Counted from the stretch's first letter, positions 1 to 9,068 are shown. The stretch is DNA of 15,000 nucleotides from Halisarca cf. caerulea (GCA_963170055.1 CAUJGJ010000003.1:932844-947843), one strand, 5' to 3'. The notes: a model not told the origin generated them from the letters alone. Numbers and translations are program-made.

Positions 1-185
1 ATTGGTAGAACTGGGTGAGATGGGGATACTAAATCATGAAAAGATTGAGGAAATAAAGAAAATGAAGGGAAACTTGTTGTACAGACTACTAGTGATCCTT
101 TGCAGTAAGGATTCAGATATCATAACAAAGTCAGCAGAGGTTGTGACAAAACATGGGTACACTTACCTTGAGAAGGCACTACTGG
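1..185 (+). CDS. Host gene exon, death-fold/CARD-like repeat unit (5' end outside window)
   Basis: Reading from base 2, the frame is open to a strong splice donor (GTAAGT at 186-191), which leaves one base of a split codon (phase 1). The peptide of about 61 residues is helical and charged: a GILNHEKIEEIKK stretch, then LLYRLLVILCSKDSD, then VVTKHGY and a final LEKALLG. The order 'I-L-x-x-E-x-x-E-I, then LL-x-IL-x-x-K, then a C-terminal L-x-x-x-L-x-G' is typical of helices 2-6 of CARD and other death-fold domains, which act in signalling and inflammasome-type assemblies. That assignment is inference. The last 54 residues align without gaps to the exon at 6692-6877, sharing KDS, A-x-V, H-x-Y and the terminal L-x-G. 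This supports a real exon of the same repeat family. The 84-codon open frame running past the donor into the intron is not believed. Confidence 0.72.
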
Positions 186-1348
186 GTAAGTTGTGTAGTA
201 TTGCCAATGTCTTATTACATACCAATCTATCTGCCATCCCATACTTGATGCTGTGAAGTGTAACTTTTGATGGAGACCATTACATGTACATGTACATGAC
301 TGATTGTGTGTACTGCACTGTTGTGGTTGGTTCATGTGTGCATGCACATTTCATGTGTACAGTACAAATTGTAAGATCTGCACATTCTACGGGCTAAACG
401 GTTTCAAAAAGTGGTGCTATTACGTACAGGCCTCCAGCAAACCAGGGCATGTTGTGTGGTAACTTGCTTAGTGTTAATTATGCAGTATGCACACACCTTT
501 GTATATACATATTCATAGAAGGGTCTTGCTACAAGATGTTGCCTGTCCACAGAGGATTCTTGCACCGCAGTGTCATTGAAAACTTCCCACTTTGTAATCG
601 TGATACCAATATATTACGATATGTTTACAACTACGATACGATGAAGTTACTATGAATCATGATAGGAAGAGATAACGATTATTCTGTGTTTAGAATCAAC
701 CAACATTACAATATCCTTAATAATAAGAATAAAGTGTTGGTATGTGACGTATGCATGAGGAGTTCTGCAATTTCTGCTTGCGATTGTGTGAGAGCCATTT
801 AGGGCAAGGTTTGCAACAAGCATATAGTTTTGTATTTGCAGTGAGAGACTCCCAGCAGACTCATCCTTGGAAACTACACCTTGCCGTTGCTATCGGCAAT
901 GAAGTGTAAGAGAGTTGGTAATTCTTGTAACTGGGTGAATGCAGTTCCTTCATTTGCTCATGTATTGTAGTCTGTCCCTTTGTACTTCTTAGCAAAATAT
1001 GCCGTTCCCACTCCTTGTGGTGCTCAGCCCTTTGAACTGAAGTTTCTTACAAATAGAGGGTGTGTCTAGACCATTCTTGTGCCATCGTCCACTTTGCTTA
1101 GTTGGAATACTATTATTCCTCACTCGCACGGGAAATATTACTTAGGAAACCTTATGCAGCGAATGAATGAGGTATAAATATAGAGATGTGCATATTTTCA
1201 GAAATAATGATTAAAATATGATTTCATCCTAATCATCATCTGATCGTTATATGATACATTTTCCATCAACATACTATGATCGTACTATCATAATGTGATG
1301 AAAGGTGTTAACGATTGCAATATGATATGGGAACTATTTTGTGACAAG
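186..1348. other. Intron sequence without recognisable genes
   Basis: AT-rich non-coding sequence follows the donor of the first exon. Short open frames such as 449-655 show no family pattern and no convincing splice sites. The only regular structure is a small TACATG repeat at 281-298. I see nothing else here, and treat it as the start of a 6.5-kb intron ending at 6691. Confidence 0.5.
281..298. repeat. (TACATG)3 palindromic microsatellite
   Basis: Three direct TACATG units. The repeat contains overlapping palindromes (CATGTACATG), so it could form a small hairpin. No function can be assigned. Confidence 0.8.
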
Positions 1349-1350
1349 TA

Positions 1351-2313
1351 CACTGCTCTCCAAAGGAATGTTAACAGTGACGTCATGTAACAAATAACGG
1401 CAACGATGTATGCTTGAATCTAAATTTCAATAGAGATACTAATGTCTACTGCATGTATTTGATAGCATTTCTTTCATTTCTGTTGCTAAAGAGCCATTTT
1501 GTGCTGCTGTAAAACTCTGAAGTCGTCGGAATCGAATGAGGAGTTAATTGAAAGTGTTCCAACACGAAGATGTTGCACAAATGCGGGTACTATCTTTGTG
1601 AATTTTCATGAATTTGCACAGGTAGCTAGATACTCTGCAACAACAGTGCTATGTCCAAGTCTTCCTGCATTCCCAAAAGCCCATTTTATAGGCATAGGAT
1701 GCTCTGTTCGGTTCTGGGACAGTTATTTGGGTCCTGATAAGGGGACAAATGTGGGGTGCAGTCAACACTGAACCACGTTTCATCTGAGCCTTTTAATGAA
1801 CAATTATTTCCTATTACTTCCCCAAACGATCAAATCTCACACCAAAATAACGTTATCTATCATTTTTCTTACTCCACTATTCTAAACTACAGCATGAAAA
1901 ATCGTCAGTGAGAGCAATAAATTGGATCAGTTATAAGAGGACCGCAACAAGTGCTGATCTTTATCCTGTGGAGTATGTGGGATGTTTTGTCACATTTGAT
2001 TCAAGATGATTGTCCTAGAACCTTTGATGAACTGTGGCAGTGTTTCGTTTGGTGGGAGGTTTAAAATATGTGCACAATTCACAACGATCTTATCGACAGC
2101 GTGCCTGACTGTATGCAAGCATATCAACCATTAAGGAGGAGGAAAGTATTTTTTTGACAATTTCCAATATTCCTCAACATTTCAGGCACAGATAGTAATA
2201 GTTATTCACCAATATTTTATAGGGTGAAGGTAAATCAGTCCTCTTTATTGTGCTTGTTGTCACCGCCATTTTCTTTGATGACATCAATGTTAACTTTCTT
2301 TTGGAGGGCAGTG
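1351..2313 (+). mobile_element. Decayed Tc1/mariner-type DNA transposon
   Basis: The left end (1351-1390, starting CACTGCTCTCCAAAGGAA) and the right end (2274-2313, ending TTTTGGAGGGCAGTG) are inverted repeats of about 40 bp with scattered mismatches. Both match TTAACA-TGA-GTCAT at the same inner positions. The element is flanked by the dinucleotide TA (1349-1350 and 2314-2315), the target duplication of the Tc1/mariner superfamily. At 963 bp it is shorter than an intact Tc1 (about 1.3-1.6 kb). The interior holds a broken plus-strand transposase remnant. It sits inside the long host intron and is certainly inactive. Confidence 0.85.
1499..2140 (+). pseudogene. Tc1/mariner transposase remnant
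   Basis: The clearest trace is at 1941-1980, which translates to TATSADLYPVEYVG. This matches the 'SPDLNPIExxW' block that lies just before the third catalytic acidic residue of Tc1-type DDE transposases, which cut and rejoin transposon ends at TA sites. It is preceded by an AINWISYKR stretch (the family usually has a Trp near here). It is followed, after stops, by FDELWQCF and by a HNSQRSYRQRA segment close to where the family's C-terminus falls. In-frame stops and frame changes run throughout, and the N-terminal DNA-binding region is not recognisable. The part from 1499 to 1771 is open for 90 codons but matches the family poorly. The element has no working enzyme. Confidence 0.65.
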
Positions 2314-2315
2314 TA

Positions 2316-3610
2316 TACATTGTAGAACTTGCTATTCAGCAGATGTTACAGCTGTAGTTCAGTTGCTGTTGTTTTGTTGTCAGATTCCACTGGTTATTGA
2401 TTGTTGTCTTCATATCATCATACAGTGGGGACGCTACCACATCCTGGACTTTTAGTGAGGATTTCTATCTACTGGTAGTTTTCAGATGTTATAACCCTCA
2501 ACTTCAGTACACGATGCCCTACTAACGATAACTAGGAACCCACATTAGAATATCTTGTCCCAAACAATGATAATAAAGGACTTGTGAACAGAACTTTGAA
2601 TCTTGCTGTATGCCGAACCAATCTCAGTAATGTGAATTCTGACTGTGACACAGTCCCATTACTTTGTCCCACACATTAAATGTGCAAATTGAACTGAATC
2701 CTCAGACCTGTCCCCACCAGATTGTCTTGATAAAATCTGCCTGCCTGCATGTGGTACAAAATGGTCGTTAGGAACCTGACAGGGAGAACATTCAGTGTTT
2801 TAATGATTTGTACCGTACTTCATGCATACACTTCAGTTTGGGGGAAGTCCCTTTGGATGTAAAAAGCTAAATAGTAACTGGCTTATATGCTCAGTTAGTT
2901 GCTGTATGTTAAACCATGTAGAAAATGAACAGATTTCCACTAACCACATACAAAGCTGGTGCATGCTTGAATGCAGGTGATGATTTGATGTGGCATGTGT
3001 TGTAGATGTGGTGTTTGCTAACAGTTATGAAGTTGTGTGATTTGGACAGCAAAAAGTGGGTCTTGTAGGACTGACCAACACTCCAGTATGTATCTCATGT
3101 AGTATATAGTCACTGTGGTCTATTTCTGCTACCTGTACTGAAAGGTTGTGAGCATGTTTTAGTGTTTGTACTACACTGTTCAGTGGGTGGGTGTTGAGTG
3201 GGAAAGTAGAATTATTGACTTAACATGTAAGTATATCTGGTATATGGTATTATTTTATTTAAAGGTCTTTATTCTTGAAAAGGATGTTAGTAGGCTCTGT
3301 TAACCTTTTGTGACTTTTTCATAATTATTAAAACCAAGGCATTAAATACTGTATTTATTCACTAAGAGCACATGTGGCCTAAGAGCTATAAATTTAGTAG
3401 CGATTGCATCACTCTTTTCCAGAAACCAGATGGCAAGTTGAGTCCATCACACCATTCACAATTTATTATTTGGACTTAGTGGGATTTTAATGTCCCGCTT
3501 ACTGAAGAAAAGAGCAAGCTGACATCTGTGGTACATAATACCAGAACACATTTGATCCATGTGAGCAGTTCAAATCAGTTATGAAGGCTATATACTGCCA
3601 TGATAAAGAA
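2316..3610. other. Intron sequence, no gene recognised
   Basis: About 1.3 kb of AT-rich sequence between the Tc1/mariner element and the minus-strand retrotransposon. I find no open frame of note, no long inverted repeat and no splice-bounded coding block. A GCATTAAATACTGTATTTATTCACT stretch near 3340 may be the edge of an old repeat, but no partner end is visible. Confidence 0.5.
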
Positions 3611-3631
3611 TCAAGTATCAAGTATCAAGTA
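3611..3631 (-). repeat. 3' terminal (TACTTGA)3 tail of the retrotransposon
   Basis: Three exact 7-nt units, TCAAGTA on the plus strand, at the 3' end of the minus-strand retrotransposon. The related plus-strand copy ends in an 8-nt version (GATACCCT/GATACTCT). Short terminal repeats of this kind are the 3' signature of CR1-like elements. Confidence 0.8.
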
Positions 3632-3909
3632 TTCTTATTTAGACTGGGGAACCGTTAGCCAAGGGCTACTATTAGTGGCACCCAGAAAAGAAAAGGAAAA
3701 AAGTACATGTAGAATATAAAAGTATATACAAAGAGATTGAAACTGTTTGTACAAAAGAATTCTAAAAATAAATAAATAAAATTTTAAGAAAATGAAGTTC
3801 AGAATTTACATTGAAGAATTAGTACATGCAGCAATAAAAATAATTAAATAAGATTTGATTAAGCAGAGTAAGGGATGGAATACAAAAGATAATTACAATG
3901 AAGAAGTCA

Positions 3910-5163
3910 TTAGAAAAAGTAGTCTTTACAAAGTTTTGAGAACGCCCTGAAGTCTGTACAAGTTCTCATCTTATCAGGAAGAGACCGCCACAATGAAGCA
4001 CCAGAGAAGCTGAAGGCCTTTTGTCCGAAGCTGGTTCTCGAGGGAGGCAGATTTATTTGGTGGGTGGAAGAGGAGCGTGTGTTATAGTGAGAGGAGGGGG
4101 AAGAGAAAAGTTGGGAAAGATAAGAAGGAGACTCGGAAGACAAGCATTTGAATACAGTTTGAGCCAAGTGGAGATTTCTTCTGGCAGAGAGAGTAGAAAG
4201 ACCAAGTTCAGAACGAGCAGCAGAAGCAGAATAATCTCTACGCTTACGAAGGACAGTACGACAAGCAAAGTTTAGTAGAGTTTCCAAGCGAAGAGCTTCA
4301 TCCTTAGTACACCCAGACCAGGCAACATCGCAATAGTCAAAGGAAGGAAGAATGTAAGATTTTATTTAGATACAGAAGAAGGAGGGGCTGAGGGAGAAAC
4401 CAAGAGAGACGACGTAAAAGGTGGAGGCTACGGGTGACCTTGTTACAAACTAAATTGATGTGATTGGACCATGTCAGAGTGTCATTGACCAAGACTCCAA
4501 GAAACTTAAAGGACTGAACCTGTTCTACATGCACATCATCAATTCTCAACACCAGCTTACTGTCAACCTTCTTCCTAGCAGAATGTATTAACATACTCTT
4601 TGTTTTAAGGGTGTTTAGTTTCAAACCATTTTGTTGTAGCCACAAGTTTGCCAGGTCAAGAGTTACTTGAAGAGAAGAGTTAATAGAAGGAAGATTGTCA
4701 CTAATGATAAATATAGTGGTGTCATCAGCAAACAGTACAGTTGAATCAGGAGGAAGAACAGAAGGAAGATCATTTATGAAGGTATAGAAGAGGGTGGGAC
4801 CAAGTATTGAGCCTTGGGGAACGCCGGAGCTGGGGAAACCAAGTGAAGAATAAGAGTTTTCGACCCGAGTAACATGAGAGCGGTTGGAGAGATAGGACCT
4901 AAACCAGGAGATTGTGGAAGGAGACAGACCAAAGCGAGAAAGCTTAAGCAGGAGAAGATCATGTGGGACAGTATCAAAGGCTTTGGAAATGTCTAGAAAC
5001 ACTACTCCTATATATTTTTTGTTATCAAGAGCTTTGTACCACTTATCCAGGCAATGAAGAAGAAGAGTTTGCGTAGAGTGAGATGGACGGAAGCCAGACT
5101 GGAGGGGAAAGAGAAGGTTGTTTGAGTTGAGATGAGAAGAAAGTTGTTGCTGGATATACCCTA
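3910..5163 (-). pseudogene. Reverse transcriptase ORF of non-LTR retrotransposon (one frameshift)
   Basis: The minus-strand frame is open from about 5163 without a start codon, as expected for a 5'-truncated copy. Order of motifs: QSGFRPSHST (about 5080-5110), WYKALD, FLDISKAFDTVPHDLL (about 4955-5001, palm motif A with its catalytic Asp), SGVPQGSILGPTLF (motif B, about 4800-4830), and FADDTTIF (motif C, 4709-4736, with both catalytic Asp). Next come LNTLKTKSM and FKFLGVLVNDTLTW, which correspond to motifs D and E. The frame breaks once near 4320-4350. The protein resumes as SYILPSFDYCDVAWSGCTKDE and runs through LLNFACRTVL to a stop just below 3910. The enzyme copies element RNA into DNA at the nicked target. 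The upstream endonuclease half is missing. Only one frameshift is visible in about 415 codons, so this is a fairly young copy. Assignment to a reverse transcriptase is secure; the clade (CR1 versus jockey) is inferred. Confidence 0.92.
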
Positions 5164-5165
5164 TT

Positions 5166-5508
5166 TGTTCAAATAGAAGCCCCGACCTCTATTTCCTTCT
5201 GAAAGGTTTTGACCTGGCCTCCATTTGAGCCCGGCCATAATATATTATTCGTAATTATAGGTATTTATTGCTTCGTATAATTGGAATAGACCACGATAAT
5301 TTGATAGCTTAAGAAACCACTGAAACTCACTAAAACCACATTTGATGACAATAGTGAGACAAGACTTGTACAACTATGCTTACATATTGCAATATCACTT
5401 GTGTGACTGCTGACAATTGACCACTGAGCGACCGTGGATCGATTGACCGAGTGAGAGAGGGTGAGTCATTAGACTTTTACGGAAAGAACTGTATACACTA
5501 TATGGCCG
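5166..5508. other. Intergenic/intronic spacer with possible old repeat edge
   Basis: No coding block. The stretch 5178-5235 has paired phrases (GACCTCTATTT and GACCTGGCCTCCATTTGAGCCCGGCC) of the kind found in dispersed invertebrate repeats, but I cannot define its ends. The rest is AT-rich and unremarkable up to the start of the tandem unit. Confidence 0.4.
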
Positions 5509-5694
5509 ACACCATCAGTGAGAGGTGTGTGTGGACATGAACAGTTGACTACACATTCCTGCAATACATGAGTGTTGATTTGGTCTCTCTGAATGCAAAC
5601 TACCATTCTGTACATTCTCACAGCATACAAGGTTCAGAGAATTATGTTTACATAATATACAGCATTGGTTCCATTGTTTACAGGAAACAGTTCA

Positions 5695-5794
5695 ACACAC
5701 ACACACACACATGTATGCGCACACAAACACATGCACACACACACGCGCACACACACACACACACACGCACACACACACACATACACACACACAC

Positions 5795-5874
<80 letters not shown>

Positions 5875-5878
5875 ACAT
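5695..5878. repeat. (CA)n microsatellite, unit 1
   Basis: About 180 bp of CA repeats with a few interruptions (ATGTATGCGC, CGCG, TACA, TTAC). Open frames across it on both strands give His/Thr or Cys/Val repeats and are artefacts. Confidence 0.97.
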
Positions 5879-6398
5879 AATGTTGATGCAGTATACTGTT
5901 CTTTCAATGTGCATATATCAGATGACCAACCAGCACTACATTATGTATAGTGTCATTTGTCTGGACCCCATTTCCTGCTATAGGGTATACAGTCTTACAA
6001 AAGTACATGCAGTTCTGTACATTGTTTGTATTTGTCCCTTCCATGTTTGTATCCATGCTATCTATAGTGTCCATAGTTCTGAGCTGACATCAGAGACACA
6101 CTACCTCTGTATAGCAAGCCATGTTTATCTGTCTGTTGTGGCCACTCATCACTTGTCACAGTACACTGTGTACTAGGTACATTGTGTGGTATCAGTATTG
6201 ATCCAGGTAGTATTGAAAGACTGCTTAATATGCAGCTGTACATACTGAGTATGTATGGTTGGAGGTGTGATGAACACTGTAGTTCCTTCTTGTACTCGAA
6301 ACAGCATTTCTGTGACATAACAAGAAAATATAAGCTCTGTCCTTTACCAGTGTGATGTACTAGGTGTAAATGTATCTTCATCAACTAGTGATGTTAAT

Positions 6399-6435
6399 GT
6401 GTGTGTGTGTGTGTGCGTGTGTGTGTGCGTGTGTG

Positions 6436-6496
<61 letters not shown>

Positions 6497-6531
6497 TTGT
6501 GTATGTCCATGTGTGTATGTGTTTGAGTGTA
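6399..6531. repeat. (GT)n microsatellite, unit 1
   Basis: About 130 bp of GT repeats, impure in its last 40 bp. It is the complement of the CA tract 520 bp upstream, so the two could pair in single-stranded DNA or pre-mRNA. Confidence 0.97.
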
Positions 6532-6691
6532 GGGGGATGGATTGGTACATAAACACATCAGATTTTCCAATGATGGCCACTAACTCTTCTCAGTTCCTTC
6601 AGTGAAGCTAGTCTATTGTTTGTGTTCTGTACATACAACATGTACATTACATCTACCCACATCTTGACCTGCTGTTTCTCTTGTCTTCTAG

Positions 6692-6877
6692 TTATGGCTG
6701 ACCTGAAAAGATTGAACTCCTTATCAGTTGAGGAAGCCAAAGCAGTTTGGGAGGACTACTGGGAGTGGGAAGCCAACCTAGTGTCTGTGGCTGTCACCAA
6801 AGACAGCAGGACAGTCAAGAGCATTGCATCTGTAATGGATACACATTGGTATTCAGAGGAGTGTAAAGTACTGAAAG
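6692..6877 (+). CDS. Host gene exon in tandem unit 1, repeat-domain exon
   Basis: The exon is bounded by a good acceptor (a pyrimidine-rich stretch, TTTCTCTTGTCTTCTAG, ending at 6691) and a donor (GTATGTG at 6878). It is 186 bp, with phase-1 junctions on both sides, so it encodes 62 residues including the split codons. Sequence features are a MADLKRLNSLSVEEA start (this Met is probably internal), a Trp-rich VWEDYWEWEANL stretch, TKDSRTVKSIASVMD and a closing SEECKVLKG. Its last 54 residues align end to end with the exon at 1-185, sharing KDS, A-x-V, H-x-Y and L-x-G. It is nearly identical to the exon at 7749-7970. Function is not known; a small helical, death-fold-like module is the best guess. 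The lack of stops and the conserved splice sites argue for a working exon. Confidence 0.78.
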
Positions 6878-7208
6878 GTATGTGAAAGGAGGGAGGACTG
6901 TAAGTATTGTGATGTTTGAATGTTTGTATCAATCTTGAGTTAACATATTCAACTATACCAAACATAGTCTTGTGAGTGTACATATACTTGGTATATACTT
7001 GATGTCTCACACCATCATACAGTGAGGTGCATATGTGGATGTGTATTGTACCACAACAGTTGACTACACATTCCTGCAATACATCAGTGTTGATTTGGTC
7101 TCTCTGAATGCAAACTACCATTCTGTACATCCTCACAGCATACAAGGTTCAGAGGATTATGTTTACATAACATACAGCATTGGTTTCATTGATTACAACA
7201 AACAGTTC

Positions 7209-7209
<1 letters not shown>

Positions 7210-7274
<65 letters not shown>

Positions 7275-7300
7275 CACACACACACACGCACGCACGCACA
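7210..7300. repeat. (CA)n microsatellite, unit 2
   Basis: About 90 bp of CA repeat ending in a CGCA-rich stretch, at the same place as the 5695-5878 tract in unit 1 but about half as long. Confidence 0.97.
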
Positions 7301-7539
7301 ATGGTGATGCAGTATACTATCCTTTCAATGTGCATATATCAGATGACCAACCAGCACTACATTATGTATAGTGTCATTTGTCTGGACCCCATTTCCTGCT
7401 ATAGGGTATACAGTCTTACAAAAGTACATGCAGTTCTGTACATTGTTTGTATTTGTCCCTTCAATGTTTGTATCCATGTTCTTACCTGACATCAGAGACA
7501 CACTACCTCTGTATAGCAAGCCATGTTTGTCTAACTTTA

Positions 7540-7583
7540 TGTGTGTGTGTGTGTATGTGTGTGTGTGTGTGTGTATGTGTGTG
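7540..7583. repeat. (GT)n microsatellite, unit 2
   Basis: About 44 bp of GT repeat with TATG interruptions, 240 bp after the CA tract. It keeps the CA-then-GT order of unit 1. Confidence 0.95.
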
Positions 7584-7748
7584 AGAGTAGTGAGATATAC
7601 ACGTATGGTTATATTTAAATATTCCAATGATGGCCACTAGCTGTTCTCAGTTCCTTCAGTGAAGCTAGTCTATTGTTTGTGTTCTGTACATACAACATGT
7701 ACATTACATCTACCCACATCTTGACCTGCTGTTTCTCTTGTCTTCTAG

Positions 7749-7970
7749 TTATGGCTGAGCTGAAAGCTTCAAACTGTTTATCAGTTGAGGAAGCCATAGC
7801 AGTTTGGAAGGACTACAGGGGGTGGGGAGCCAAGCTAGTACCTGTGGACTACAGGAGGTGGGAAGCCAACCTAGTGTCTGTGGCTGCCACCAAAGACAGC
7901 AGGACAGTCAAGAGCATTGCATCTGTAATGGGTACACATGGGTATTCAGAGGAGTGTAGAGTACTGAAAG
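7749..7970 (+). CDS. Host gene exon in tandem unit 2, with internal 12-residue duplication
   Basis: The acceptor (TTTCTCTTGTCTTCTAG, ending 7748) and donor (GTATGTG at 7971) are the same as in the unit 1 exon. The exon is 222 bp, or 74 codons, with phase-1 junctions on both sides. It begins MAELKASNCLSVEEAIAVW and ends YSEECRVLKG. Compared with the 6692-6877 exon it contains an extra in-frame 36 bp: the segment DYRGWGAKLVPV is followed directly by its near copy DYRRWEANLVSV. The H-G-Y in this copy matches the exon at 1-185 better than the H-W-Y of unit 1 does. The frame is open despite many substitutions, so selection for a coding product is likely. The function is unknown. Confidence 0.78.
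7811..7882 (+). repeat. In-frame 36-bp tandem duplication within the exon
   Basis: Two adjacent 36-bp units (7811-7846 and 7847-7882), both starting GACTACAGG and ending CCTGTG/TCTGTG. They encode 12 residues each (DY-R-x-W-x-A-x-L-V-x-V). The unit 1 exon has a single copy at the same place. Confidence 0.93.
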
Positions 7971-8100
7971 GTATGTGAAAGGAGGGAGGACTGTAAGTAT
8001 TGTGATGTTTGAATGTTTGTATCAATCTTGAGTTAACATATTCAACTACACCAAACATAGTCTTGTGAGTGTACATATACTTGGTATATACTTGATGTCT

Positions 8101-8246
8101 CACACCATCATACAGTGAGGTGCATAATTATGTTGATGTGTATTGTACCATAACAGTTGACTACACATTCCTGCAATACATGAGTGTTGATTTGGTCTCT
8201 CTGAATGCAAACTACCATCCTGTACATCCTCACAGCATACAAGGTT
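8101..8246 (+). repeat. Tandem duplication unit 3, 5' fragment, split by retrotransposon
   Basis: The sequence repeats the first about 145 bp of units 1 and 2, from CACACCATCATACAGTGAGG through CACAGCATACAAGGTT, and then stops at the start of the plus-strand retrotransposon. The next bases of the unit (AAGGTTCAGAGGATTATG) reappear at 14339. Confidence 0.9.
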
Positions 8247-8373
8247 GTGCTACTTCTGTCAGGATTTTTGAGATTGCTATATAGAATTTGAATGTTCTCT
8301 ATACTGCTATTGGATAACGCTAGATCGATTGCGGCTGTCCATCCTCTAGAGACTCACTCATGACCAAGAAACA

Positions 8374-8415
8374 TTGCTCCTGTGCTGTGGTGATGTGGAA
8401 GAAAATCCTGGACCA
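8374..8415 (+). other. 2A-like ribosome-skipping motif at N-terminus of retrotransposon protein
   Basis: The frame at 8374 reads LLLCCGDVEENPGP, ending with the last Pro at 8413-8415. It holds the full 2A consensus, D-x-E-x-N-P-G-P. 2A peptides make the ribosome skip the bond between the final Gly and Pro, releasing the upstream peptide and continuing translation. They are known at the N-terminus of non-LTR retrotransposons of trypanosomes and several invertebrates. Here the motif lies 10-20 residues before the endonuclease start (MIHVNAHSL). A TAG and a likely frameshift lie just upstream (8346-8356). The nearest candidate start, ATG at 8292, is in another frame. Confidence 0.85.
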
Positions 8416-8435
8416 CCCGCTGTTGCTGTGAACGA

Positions 8436-9062
8436 GCCTGACAAGATGCAGCTTAGCATGATCCATGTGAATGCTCACAGCTTACTTTTTCCTGACTAGA
8501 CTATTGGATTGCTGATCGTGAGGTTCACTTTCCTGGTTACTGCTTGTTTCATTCTGATAGAAATCAGTGTGGTGTTGGTGTTGCCATTTATTGTGCTGAA
8601 AATTAGCCCTGTTCCCGCTTGTGTGATGGTACCTCTTCAAATGGTGATGAATTCCTATGGATTTCCGTGAAGTCTAGTTGTTTGAATCCCCTTGCTTTTG
8701 GTTGTTTCTATCGCCCTCCTACTGTGGCATTCCAGTCCATTGTTGAAGTGTGTGACAGTATTGAGAATATGATGTAGTCTCACAAGTATGTGGTGGTATG
8801 TGGCGACTTCAACATAGACTTGCTAGACCTGAGCAAATGTCACTCCAAAACCCTGTAGAATTTCATTACGTCCCACTCTCTTATCCAGCCCATCTCTTCT
8901 CCAACTCATTTCTCCTGTTCTTCTGCTTCAGGATCTATTTCCTCATTGCTACTCCCGGTGTTCCCATTGCTAACTCTTCTCTACTTGACACTGCACTCTC
9001 TGACCATCTCCCCATCATCCTATGCATCAACTCATCCCTCCCCCATCCCTAACTAACCCTCA
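8436..9062 (+). pseudogene. Retrotransposon endonuclease domain (EEP fold), degraded
   Basis: Across changing frames the segment reads as the N-terminal endonuclease of CR1/jockey-type elements: SMIHVNAHSL at the start, then GYCLFHSDRNQCGVGVAIY (about 8538-8591), FYRPP (about 8707), VVVCGDFNIDLLD (metal-binding motif GDFNID at 8802-8819), ISSPTH (about 8888) and finally SDHLPI (8998-9015). This is the catalytic His-containing motif of the exonuclease-endonuclease-phosphatase family, which nicks the target DNA to prime reverse transcription. At least four in-frame stops and two frame changes break it, so the enzyme is dead. The order and spacing of motifs leave little doubt about identity. Confidence 0.88.
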
Positions 9063-9068
9063 TCACTC

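Larger units (their letters stand above)
3611..5165 (-). mobile_element. 5'-truncated non-LTR retrotransposon (CR1/jockey-like), minus strand
   Basis: Read on the minus strand, this copy starts near 5165 inside the reverse transcriptase, runs through the RT and C-terminal region, and has a 300-bp AT-rich 3' untranslated region. It ends in three 7-nt repeats (TACTTGA, 3631 to 3611). Loss of the 5' end and a short 3' terminal microsatellite instead of a long poly(A) are typical of CR1-like elements that insert by target-primed reverse transcription. The 3' end shares sequence with the plus-strand copy ending at 14338, including a CCCCAGTC box just before the tail, so both belong to one family. 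No clear target duplication was found. Confidence 0.88.
5509..7009 (+). repeat. Tandem duplication unit 1 (1.5 kb, contains one exon)
   Basis: This unit starts at ACACCATCA and ends with TTGATGTCTC. It is collinear with unit 2, with long near-identical blocks: 5538-5700 against 7055-7215, 5880-6132 against 7302-7535, and 6570-7009 against about 7625-8100. It contains, in order, a 160-bp leader, a (CA)n tract, a 0.5-kb spacer, a (GT)n tract and an exon. It holds about 260 bp (roughly 6133-6393) that unit 2 lacks. The high similarity of intronic parts suggests recent unequal crossing-over. Confidence 0.9.
7010..8100 (+). repeat. Tandem duplication unit 2 (1.1 kb, contains one exon)
   Basis: Second copy of the 5509-7009 unit. 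It has a shorter CA tract and GT tract and lacks about 260 bp of the spacer, and its exon is 36 bp longer. The 5' leader, post-exon intron and exon are close to identical to unit 1, which points to a recent duplication with later loss inside the spacer. Confidence 0.9.

Noticed and set aside
449..655. 68-codon plus-strand frame in the first intron
   Set aside because: No family pattern, no paired splice sites, and it does not match the repeat-domain exons.
1277..1296. Near-palindrome ATACTATGATCGTACTATCA
   Set aside because: Short and imperfect in AT-rich DNA; expected by chance and lies just outside the Tc1/mariner ends.
3616..3640. Short direct repeats as a possible CRISPR-like array
   Set aside because: Units are 7 nt and contiguous with no spacers; they are the tail of a non-LTR element in a eukaryotic genome.
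4021..4275. Plus-strand frame across the minus-strand reverse transcriptase
   Set aside because: Shadow of the true minus-strand retrotransposon frame, which has the catalytic motifs.
5568..6176. 202-codon open frame rich in His and Thr
   Set aside because: It is a reading of the CA microsatellite and its flanks; repeats without stops give long frames in all phases on both strands.
6344..6605. Cys/Val and His/Thr frames around the GT tract
   Set aside because: Simple-repeat artefacts, as above.
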